Assembly: GCA_006503475.1 (NCBI GenBank)
Contig: RSEH01000418.1
Span: forward strand, 1-21,708
Direction of reading: 5' to 3'
Source: Stentor roeselii
Lineage: Eukaryota > Ciliophora > Heterotrichea > Heterotrichida > Stentoridae
DNA length: 21,708 nt
Under the pieces are notes generated by a model. That model saw only the letters and a program-made list of their open reading frames with translations, had not been told where the DNA came from and made no database searches. Shown here piece by piece: positions 1 through 8,304 of this stretch (position 1 is its first letter; the number at the start of each line of letters is the position of its first letter). Position numbers and translations under genes: made by a program.

Positions 1-1079
1 TTGCATTTTTTCAGATATTTTCTAAGTTTACTAGAAGATTAGCTTTGTGCCTGTTATTTGTTCTAAAAGGTGTCTATTATCAATTTTTTATTAGGATTCC
101 TGATTAAAAATTATAATAATTATTGAATTTCTGGATTCAATCTTAAATCAATACTTTTAATAGCTAAATAATATGTATGAGTATTGGCTTATCTAAGGTT
201 TTTATTTGTTTGATCTTATTTTTTAACCTTTGAATTTGGCTATTTTTGAAATAGATGAAGTATTACCCAAGTAATTATTTCTGAAGTTTTTCTTATATTA
301 TACAATGATTTTAAGGAAACAGTATTGAAAGATAAAAAAACCAAAAATTTAGTTTAATTAACTACTTCTATTATTTTTGACTGTAGGGATTTTTATAGAG
401 TTTGATAATATAAAAAAGTATTTTACAAATTAAATACTTCTTTCTATAATCAACATTCACCAATCTATAGTATTATTTCCTATATCTATTTAATACTATC
501 AACATGATCACCTTTTCAGCTGAATAGTGTTGGTTCAATTTAGTCTTAAAGTATTTACCTATTCAAGGTTTAATCACAACTTAGAATTTTTCTCATTTAG
601 GCCTTCTTTTGAAGCCACCCGGACTGTTTATCTAAAGATATTCACTCGTCAAATATCCCAAATTATAAATTATTCGATAACTTCAAACTTGCATCTGATA
701 AATGAATAGATTTTAGATTTATCTCATCTAAAACTTTACTGTCGATTAATTAAGAGTTTCTTATGTAAATTTTTTATGATATGTTTATTATGAAATAGAT
801 AAATTCAAGAAATTAGTCTACAAAAAATGGATTGAATCAAGTCATTATTAATCAACAATTTCATTATGAAAATGATTAAAATCAAATTAATTATAATAAA
901 CGATAGGCCTTTTAACTACTCGTTCTATTGATCTTTCTTAGAAGCAAAGCCAAGATCTGAATTCTTCAATATGAATAACCTGCATTCTTCTTTACTATTT
1001 GACTAGTTTATGTTGTATAAAAGTAGAGTCAAACAGTAAATATTGCATTCAAAATTTTAATAAATCCTTAAATTGCAGA
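1..1079. other. Gene-poor AT-rich region, no supported gene
   Basis: No reading frame here has a recognisable domain. The longest frame, on the plus strand at 527-709 (60 codons), matches nothing I know. On the minus strand the stretch around 500-720 reads as a coding-like frame containing the string SPGGFKRRPK broken by several stops, which could be another gene relic, but I cannot assign it. The right end of this stretch (about 900-1079) may contain the fully eroded C-terminal part of the phosphatase relic that follows. No tRNA-like cloverleaf or tandem repeat was seen. Confidence 0.5.
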
Positions 1080-1625
1080 TTTTTGTGAACTCGATTCCAA
1101 TATTAGAAAATGATCAAATGGATTAAACATTTCTGTCTTGAGTGTACCAGTAGCCTCCCATGATTATTAAAAGAGACAATCAATTTGAGTAAATTGGATT
1201 TTGAATTCTTGAATGATGTCTTTTTAAAAAGTTTCACCAGATCCTGGAGAAGAATTTACCCATCATCAAGGGAAATAACAGGTCGAGGAAGACCTTTTTG
1301 GAGACAAAGACTTGGTTTTCCACAAGAGCTGCCACTGTTAGATTATCGAATAAGTCGCTTAAATACCTCTACACCACAGAGTTTCCTTACTTTGTAAGAC
1401 ATTCATCATAGAATCCATAATGATCGAGATGCGAGAAGGTAAACTTAATAACCTCTTGTAAGTGTTCTGCGGTTTCTCTATCGGACTTTTAGACCATTAG
1501 TGTGAATGTCTCGATTTAATGATGCCCAGTGTTTGAATGGTTTCCTGTAAATAAATTGTTTGCTTTGGTGGCTTTCCTCAGATTTGTATTTCAATTGAAT
1601 TTAAGAGTAATTCTGGATTTTCGCA
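1080..1625 (-). pseudogene. PP2A-type Ser/Thr phosphatase catalytic subunit, decayed
   Basis: Read on the minus strand, this is a clear relic of a PPP-family (PP2A/PP4/PP6-like) catalytic subunit. Around 1398-1418 it encodes YGFYDEC, followed by LTK, a stop, GNSVV, a stop, RYLSDLFDN and then ALVENQVF. This is collinear with the family block YGFYDEC..KYGN..VW.Y..DLFD.LP..ALV..QIF. About 40 codons upstream, at 1531-1555, lies LFTGNH, where the family has the metal-binding LFLGDYVDRG. After a frameshift, CLQKGLPRPVISLDDG matches the CLHGGLSP..DTLD block, and at about 1134-1160 GGYWYTQD matches GAGYTFGQD. In-frame stops replace the conserved Tyr and Trp, there are at least two frame changes, and catalytic Asp, Asn and His residues are gone, so it cannot make an active phosphatase. 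The family assignment is firm; the exact ends are not. Confidence 0.88.
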
Positions 1626-2190
1626 GATACTAATACTCGAGTTTAACTCGTTGCACATTTACTCTGATGAATAAATTAATTTAAATTAGATGATCTTTAG
1701 CTCATTAGTTTCTTCGAGAAAATATCAATACTAACTTTAAGGCTTTTTTTAATTTTTACCACTAAAAAGCTAATACTTATATTAATCTTCTACTTATAAT
1801 CCATTATATATCTGTGTCTATCATTTTTATATTTGATCTACGATTTTAGTCTTAAAATGGCAGCTTCAAAGTTACTCACCGGACAGCTGATTATCTCAAT
1901 TAGACGATTATTTCTCTTTTTTTTTTTGATATTCAATTAGTTACTTTGATTTGGGTTGTTTTTAATTATCATAATCAACTTAAAGGCTTTTTATGGGAAA
2001 ACCAAACATTCTCTTACTCTAAGACGAAATCAACATAAATTTTATTAATTATTTTATGCACAAGCCTGATACTTGAATAGGCTTTTACTAGAGCAAGCAA
2101 GATTATAACTTAAAAAACTAATCCTAGTTTTAAACTAATAATCATCCTGAAATCTATTCTATTAATTTCCACAAAGACTTTTTGCAAATT
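1626..2190. other. Intergenic AT-rich DNA between two decayed genes
   Basis: Bases nearest 1626-1700 probably hold the eroded N-terminal part of the phosphatase relic. A fragment reading SISICENPE with a downstream IEIQI resembles the TVCGDIHG..DLLELF block, with the metal-binding residues lost. A T-run of about 15 bases lies near 1915-1930. Nothing else is recognisable. Confidence 0.4.
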
Positions 2191-3020
2191 CTATCTTAGA
2201 AATATTATCTTTCCTATAAAAGTTTCTAATACATTTAAAAACAGTACTTTAGACTTTAGAAAATTTGGTCTAAAAAGAGCTATCACTGCAGATTTGTTAA
2301 TTTCAGAAGGTTTCCTTATATTTTTCATATTCATAATAACTCGATTTAAATAAAAGGCTTGACGAGTAGCTATTGAAGAATCTTCTAAATTAAAAGCAAG
2401 ATCACTGTTATATTTATAAAATCTACATGGTTTAAATTCACAAATCTTAAAACAGCCTTTTTATTAATTCCTTCACAAATAAACCCTTTTCATTTATTTC
2501 AAGATCAAAAATGAGGCTATGATACTTCTTTGCTATTTAAATGTTTACCTCTCTGATAGCATGAACAATTCACTGATTGCACAAGATCTACGACTTCAAA
2601 AGCATTAAAAACTTCTACTTTATTCAACCCATTAAGGCTAATATTACCTTTATGATAATTAACCTTTATCCCTTCCTTTTCGATTGAAAGCATGTCAAAT
2701 AGTTGCTCTCTCATTATCTTGATAATGCTGAAGTTATATGAAAAGCTTTACCTAAATTTCTAAAAATTTGGTAGATTGATCTATTCAAAATTCCTGGAAC
2801 TTCTGAATTTCCATGAAAAGTAAAACTTTACCTGAATTCGGAGGGCCGTACATGATAATTGTTGAACTTATCCCTGAGTCTAAATCTTGCAATATCGGAG
2901 AAATTGAGTTGAAGACTTCATCAATTGTTGATGTTTTAGGGAAGATTTTAGGAATTCTGAAAATTTCGATGCTAGGAATTTATATTGTATTGTTGATTGG
3001 CTCTGGTAATTCGTTTTCTT
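2191..3020 (-). pseudogene. Kinesin motor-domain gene, decayed
   Basis: Several blocks of a kinesin motor appear in the correct order on the minus strand. The first is a FxFD-like stretch followed by STIDEVFNSISPILQDLDSG, and then MYGPPNSGK at about 2827-2850, which stands where kinesins have the P-loop AYGQTGSGKT. Next come PGILNRSIYQIF (family GIIPR...IF), REQLFDMLS (family YNEQ..DLL) and NISLNGLNKVEVFNAFEVVDLVQ, which fits the G.YV.GL.EV.V.S.EEV..L. block. A switch-I/II region reading LNSKEVS and LRFVNLNHVDF (family NLVDLAGSE) is broken by stops. The relic ends with PNFLKSKVLFLNVLETFIG, matching IPYR.SKLT.LL.DSLGG. There are several in-frame stops and at least one frameshift, and the P-loop Thr is replaced by Val. 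The 'plvq..l.G' spacing resembles kinesin-14, but the subclass is uncertain. The open stretch 2517-2714 is only a surviving piece of it. Confidence 0.85.
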
Positions 3021-3634
3021 GAAGATTTGAACTGAGTAAAAGTTTTATAAGAAGATATGAAGAGATGGGAAAATTCATAAAGATTATTATATTGAAGAAT
3101 AAAGTAACTATTTTAATCAAAATTATCTCAATCATTTTAAATTAAACATCTAAGATTTCAAGAATAATTTGATGATCCCTTTTATATCATATAAAGCAAG
3201 TCAAAATATAAGGAACTGCTGAATTTTTCAAATAGGATATTTGATAATCAGGCTAAAAAAAATTCTAAAGGCACTCAAAAACTTTTTTTTTGATCATCAT
3301 TTAAATTACTTTAAATTTTATTATAGATTAAATATTTCAAATAATTACTAATGTTGATATATAGTAAAGATTTGCATATGTATTATTGAAGCTATAGTAA
3401 AATAAAAATTCTGAGCTAAAACTAGGAAAATGCTGAATGATTTCTACAACTATTTCCGATTCTTATTTTTAATTATAAGAGATAGAAAATCATGATTTCT
3501 CAAGTTATACAAAAAATAAAGAATTTTCGGGAAGATTGTTCTTCATCTTTTCCTTGATGTGTCTACATTAAAAAAAAAAAATGATGTCTATATTTAAAAT
3601 GCTGTATATATGGTATGTGATAAAAGTTTATAAA
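3021..3634. other. Intergenic AT-rich region upstream of the kelch gene
   Basis: No gene or repeat was recognised. The left end may include the fully eroded N-terminal region of the kinesin relic. An A-run of about 11 bases (3571-3581) sits just before the kelch reading frame. It may belong to that gene's promoter or leader, but this is only a positional argument. Confidence 0.4.
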
Positions 3635-4864
3635 ATGTCAAATAGCTGTTATTTTTCTGGTTGTAATGAATTAGTCATATCAGGTTGCTCTTGTTCTCCT
3701 ACTATCTTTATGTGCGAAACTCATTCTGTAAATCACTTATTTTCCTATGGAAAGCATAATCCAAAAAAGAAATTCATCAAAAGTGAAGAAAATCAAAAAA
3801 ATTCTCTGATAGATTCTCTTGTTAGAAATAAAAAAATACTGTGTGAAAATATAAAAAAACTAAAAAATTATACAAACCAGATAATTAATAGAATCATATT
3901 TGAATCAAATATAATGTTAAAGGAAATGGTTAATCAAAATGAATTTTTAAATCAAAATTTAAAAATTCTTATGAAAAAATCTCTTGTGGATATAGAAATT
4001 TTTGAAAAATCGAACATTTCAAAAAGCAATCTTGTTAAGCCATGGACTATATCCACTTTATATTTTGAAAAAAGTATCAAGAAACTTTTCAATTTATATT
4101 CAATTAAGGTCTCTGAGTGTGATGATAATTTCGCTTTTTATTTTGATACTTCAATAACTAGGAATGTGCATTTGGTTGATTTAAATAGTTTTAAAAAGCA
4201 AACAATAGATATACAGCTCAATGATATGCTAGCATACTGTATGTGTTGTAAGGTAGATGATGGGAAGTATTTTGTATATGGAGGTCACAGTCCAATTATC
4301 TCATCTGCAAAATTAATTGATATAAAAAATAAAACAACGATAATTCTTCCATCAGATACTCCAAATTATGTTGTTGGGGGTTGCTTGTTTAATGAAGACA
4401 TTTATATCTTCGGTGGTAATAATGGAAGTGGTTACTTGGTTAATTGTAAAAAATATAATTTGAAACATAAAACCTGGAATCCTATTCAATCTTTTCCAGA
4501 ACCTATTGGGCATACAAGTGCTCATTATTAAAATAGTTGTATCTACACAACAGGGTATAATACCACAAAGGTTTACAAATACGATCCGATAGAAAACAAG
4601 TACTCATTTTTGAAGTATCCACTTAATCCCAATACATATAAGTATATAGTTCAAAATTTCGTGGTATGTTTTGGTTCATTTTTATACGAACTTGATCAAA
4701 ATGAAAATTTGATAAACAGGCAGGCATTTTCAGATTCTGGAGATACCTTATGTTCTTCAGCATTTTTTAAAAAAGGAAAATTTCTGTATTTTTTGGTTTA
4801 TACTCCAAAGCTCTATAGAATATCCTTAGAATCAAAGAAAATAGAATTAGTTAGTTTTAGCTAA
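3635..4864 (+). CDS. Zinc-finger/coiled-coil/kelch-repeat protein, interrupted by one in-frame TAA
   Basis: This is a full-length-looking gene of 409 codons broken once, by TAA at 4529-4531. The N-terminus has a B-box-like Cys/His pattern at residues 5-34 (C-x4-C-x7-C-x-C-x6-C-x2-H-x3-H), followed by a Lys/Glu/Asn-rich helical stretch (about 45-135) and then kelch-type repeats. Three signatures are visible: KYFVYGGHS, a VVGGCLFNEDIYIFGGN repeat, and HTSAHY, stop, NSCIYTTGYN with VYKYDPIENKY. The stop falls inside a kelch blade and the frame continues intact for 111 codons, so TAA stands where a codon such as CAA (Gln) is expected. The methionine at 3635 is preferred over 3581 because the 18 extra residues precede the Cys motif and look non-conserved. 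It is either a young pseudogene or makes a truncated product of 298 residues; other genes here use TAA as a normal stop. Kelch propellers usually bind proteins; no specific role is inferable. Confidence 0.7.
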
Positions 4865-5114
4865 AGTCATAATTTCTTATATTGGAAGGATCTCTCCTTT
4901 AAACTCTTGCATTATTGAGAAAACAAAGCGCCAGTATTTTTTATTTAGGATAACAAAATAACCTACTTTATGGATTTTTTATAGGTCATTAGTTGATATA
5001 AGAACTTAATATTTTTATTTGTATGTATTATAATAATATAAGTGAAAGATAATTTAACTCCGTAAATTCACTTAGTGATTTTTTAATGTATTTTTCATTT
5101 ACTTAATAGTTAAT

Positions 5115-5815
5115 TCATAATCTAACTTGAATATTCCATATAAGAATATCATTATAACTGATTTGATAAACAAAATATTTATTTTCATCACTTATCCATA
5201 TTTTCCTAATATAACTTAGATATTGACCTAAAACTGCAGTCAACTGTTTAGTCCTGACATTAAAAACTCAGAATTTTTTATCATATCCACCAGAGGCAGC
5301 TAATTGAGAATCTTTGCAAAAATTCACACAAGTATCTGTACCATGATGTGCTTTGATTTTAAATTTTTGAATACAATTCGGAATATCCCTTAAAATAGCA
5401 TTCCCATCTTCATCTCCTTATATTCCATGGATTTCATTCTGAGATATATCAGTACAATAAACTGAAGTCTTGTGACCTTTCAAGAATCAAATTATTGATA
5501 AGGTTTTTAGATTCCATAAATTAGGTTTTTTCCTCATCATTTGAGGAACTAAGAAAATAATTTTAAAGTAAGAGAAATACTAAAAGTACTTATAGAATTG
5601 TCTCTTTAAAACTATATGATTTTCATAGTTTGTATTATTAGAGATAAAAATATCTTCTTATTACCAAAAATTGTTAAATTATTGATAATAAATCTGGATT
5701 CACTCCTATACCTTTTTTATTCCAAAAATGAATCAAATGAAGTAGAAGATATTTTAATTATACATATCTTATCATCATTTCCTCCTGAAAACAGTAAAAC
5801 TTGAAAGTTTTAACA
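5115..5815 (-). pseudogene. WD40-repeat protein gene, decayed
   Basis: The minus strand encodes consecutive WD40 units. A first blade has SGGNDDKICIIK (about 5760-5790). A second has SSSNDEEKT and, after a frame change, NLWNLKTLSII. A third reads FLKGHKTSVYCTDIS, then GDEDGNAI. A fourth reads KAHHGTDTCVNFCKDSQLAASGGYDKKF, written here as separate motifs, then VFNVRTKQL. A last blade, IWISDENKYFVY, ends IWNIQVRL before a TGA at 5115-5117. Internal stops in the main frame are TGA at 5268-5270 (exactly where the WD-repeat Trp belongs), TAA at 5418-5420 and TGA at 5487-5489. A further TAA lies at 5717-5719 in another frame, so at least one frameshift has occurred. The N-terminus may extend toward 6000, but I cannot follow it. 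WD40 propellers are protein-interaction scaffolds; the exact family is unknown. Confidence 0.8.
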
Positions 5816-6619
5816 CAAAATACAAAACTAGTAAGAAAACAAAATATATGGTGATTGATATTCAGCTCTTATTTGATTGTTTCAAATGTACTAAATTTTT
5901 TCTTAGTCTGATTGAATAAAAATGAGCTTTTCGCTGGAAAAAGGCGATGAATTCAACTTATTGTTATTAAGCTTCAAGTGAGAATCCTTCCTTCTTTTCC
6001 AAACGTTGCATTCTTTAATGTTAACACCCTTAGACCCACTGATCAGAAATCCGTCAAATGAAAAGCCAGAGATAGGATCGTCTTTGAATGAATTTGTAGG
6101 ATTAGTTCAAAATAAGCAAGAACAAATTATTCTCAGTGAAAATTTCTACGAGGGTAAATTAGTGAACTTTGCACTTAATTCTTATTATTTCAAAAGTGCA
6201 ACAGGAATGAAGTTTGCAGGTCTAGAATATTGGAGAAAGTTTTAAATAGGCAGATTATTTTAATGGTCGTGACTGATGAACCATTTGTGAGGAACCACTG
6301 TTGGCTGAGAAAGCAAAATATAGACTTGGTCCTGAAATGCAGGCAAAGATTAAATTCTGATTGCTTGGACTGGAGTTACAGAGAATAATTTAACAGTTTT
6401 TTTAGCCTGTTCCTTAAAGTTTGCCACCTGGATTAAAAGCTAGCAAGCAAACTGCTAGTCAATGACTTACTAAACGGACCCTTTAGTGATTCTTTTATAT
6501 TCCGATAATGATGTCTTTGTATGAGCTTGTGATTTAATTTTTTGGAGAGATCACAACTGACTTTACATGATACATGATTGCCTATTGTGAAGTCTCCTTT
6601 AGAATCTAGTATATTAATG
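5816..6619. other. Region with coding-like fragments, no assigned gene
   Basis: A plus-strand frame at 6006-6245 (79 codons) has protein-like composition, ending ATGMKFAGLEYWRKF. Beyond its stop, a second frame at about 6285-6355 reads PLLAEKAKYRLGPEMQAKI, and a third at about 6365-6430 reads TGVTENNLTVFLACSLKF. The succession of coherent fragments in different frames suggests another frameshifted, decayed gene on the plus strand, but I do not recognise its family. GC content is locally a little higher than in the flanks. It could also be chance open frame. Confidence 0.35.
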
Positions 6620-7620
6620 ATATCTATTTGCTCAGAACATAATCATCCATGTACTTTCTACTGAGATGTTTGAACTTTTCATAAGTTTTTTTGCACTTCT
6701 CTCAGTTTTTTTTCTCAAGGATTGGATTTTTCCTGTCTATCAAAGAATCTCTCTGAGCTGAATTCATGATTTTAAGTTGTACATAAACTTCAATAAGAAT
6801 CCGTACTTATTTGGATCTTGAATGTCAAAATAATGAATAGAAATTCTGACGTAAAGTGATGATCAAAGATCACTGCTCTAAGAAACATGTTGTCCAAGAA
6901 AGGCTGAACCATTACCTGCTGAGCAGCTAACTATTTACATCGTTTATGGTAAAGAGGAATATAAGGCCATGACTAGAATAAGTATGTCGAGTTCATCCCG
7001 AATCAATAGTTCATTGCTGATGATAATCTATCAAAAAGCCACCAGTTGTTTCAAATGAGAAATAGTATCAATATGGCTTATTTTATTATCTTCCAGTGAA
7101 ACTATTGAAGAAACTAGTAATTTAGCTTTTGGTATTTTTTAGATGATTATTTGAATTTTGTTTTGATTCGTTCCCATATCTGAGGATATCAGAATATCGT
7201 AATTTTAAAGTTTTAGAATTACAGAATCTTTCTTTACGGATCATTTGAAAGATTTTGAATTCTAGAGATTTTAATTCGAAAAAATTTAATTTTAAGAAGA
7301 TTTCAACATTTGTTTTCTGAAGTAGATTCATTAAAAATACCTCCCCAAATGATATAAAGAAATTATTTGAATTTGGATCTTATTGAATTTTAGAAACCAA
7401 AGAGTCTAGTACTAAACTTCCTATTGATTGATATAGTATATTACATGGATAGTTTCTTAATTTCCTCATAAGGTTTCAAAAATCTAATAATTCTGATTGA
7501 TTTAACCTTACAATAATCTTCAATAATACTCTTCATTAGAACTTTGTCTATTGTTCTTGGTATTTACAATTTCTTTATATGCTTAAATAATTTAGTGTAA
7601 ATTATAATAACTTTTATAGC
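6620..7620 (-). pseudogene. Probable leucine-rich-repeat gene, decayed
   Basis: On the minus strand several coherent segments follow one another with stops and frame changes between them. The first is an upstream part at about 7440-7610 containing IPRTIDKVLMKSIIEDY. The second is a longer open stretch at 7122-7400, broken by one TAA, with FFELKSLEFKIF and KTLKLRYSDILRYG. The third, at 7031-7097, reads SLEDNKISHIDTISHLKQL, which fits the SDS22-like LRR pattern L.L.dN.Is.i..is.L..L. Lys-rich coding-like sequence continues down to about 6620. The LRR call rests mainly on that last repeat and on the Leu spacing in the middle segment. The gene is clearly not intact. The extent and subfamily are uncertain, and an unrelated Leu-rich protein cannot be excluded. 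Confidence 0.45.
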
Positions 7621-7810
7621 ATATAAGCTATTTTTAAGAAAGAAGCACTTCTCTGTTTATCAAATATATTGAATGTATTTTTACTAAATTTAAAAGATTA
7701 ATTACTTTATATATTATACATTCTGCTCTGAATTAGGTATAGACTCCATCATAAAGTCTATAAAATTTCATTTTCTAAGGCTGGCTTTATGCAATTTTTT
7801 GAATTTCTTA

Positions 7811-7931
7811 GAAATAAACTAAAAGTTGGTCTTTGAAATAGCAAATAATTGTGTCTTATTTCTGCTCATAGTTTATTTGAACTTGAATGATAGATATGCA
7901 ATTTTAAATCAAAAATTAGTTTATTTCAAAG
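7811..7931. repeat. Cluster of short inverted repeats
   Basis: AAATAAACTA at 7812-7821 reappears inverted as TAGTTTATTT at 7869-7878 and again at 7917-7926. CTTTGAAATA at 7831-7840 is matched by its exact reverse complement at 7922-7931. The arms can form alternative stems. Beyond them, aaggctggc (about 7779) and ggccttaa (about 7971) suggest longer imperfect arms with an indel of about 12 bases. This could be an eroded palindromic element or chance in AT-rich DNA. The rest of 7621-8130 shows nothing recognisable. Confidence 0.35.
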
Positions 7932-8130
7932 TTTTTGTAATGCTGTAAAAACTATAATTCTATAGCTGGCCTTAATCTTGATATATTTTGAAATTTAGCT
8001 TATTGATAATAATATAAAGATTATTCATGATATAGAAAATGATTCTTTCATCAATGTTTCGTCAAAAGTCTCTAATTAATTATAAAAACTATAAAAAATA
8101 TAATTATTTAAAATCAGCTAAGATATCATT

Positions 8131-8228
8131 ATGAATCAGACTAAGAATCAATTAAAATTGGATTTCAATAAGATATTTTATGAATCAGACTAAGAATCAA
8201 TTAAAATTGGACCTCAATAAGATATTTT
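8131..8228. repeat. 49-bp tandem duplication, two copies plus partial flanks
   Basis: Two directly adjacent 49-bp copies (8131-8179 and 8180-8228) begin ATGAATCAGACTAAGAATC and differ at only two positions (tt versus cc near the middle). Degenerate partial copies flank them: AAGATATCATT before, and GTGAATCA after, at about 8234-8241. Each unit contains the palindrome CAATTAAAATTG. The array ends 76 bp before the start codon of the WD40 gene, so it may lie in its promoter or leader region. The near identity implies a recent duplication. Confidence 0.85.
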
Positions 8229-8304
8229 ATCATGTGAATCAAATCCTAATCGATTTAGTTTCCCATTTCATTTAACTTTTATTATATAGTACATAATAAT
8301 AAAT

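Noticed and set aside
527-709. 60-codon plus-strand open frame
   Set aside because: No domain, no family resemblance and isolated in very AT-rich DNA; coding-like hints on the opposite strand are equally strong.
2813-3022. Plus-strand frame of 69 codons
   Set aside because: It lies antisense to the kinesin relic, whose P-loop region explains its composition.
4500-4550. An intron removing the TAA of the kelch gene
   Set aside because: The nearest GT..AG pair spans 19 bases and would shift the frame; no 15- or 16-nt GT..AG segment covers the stop.
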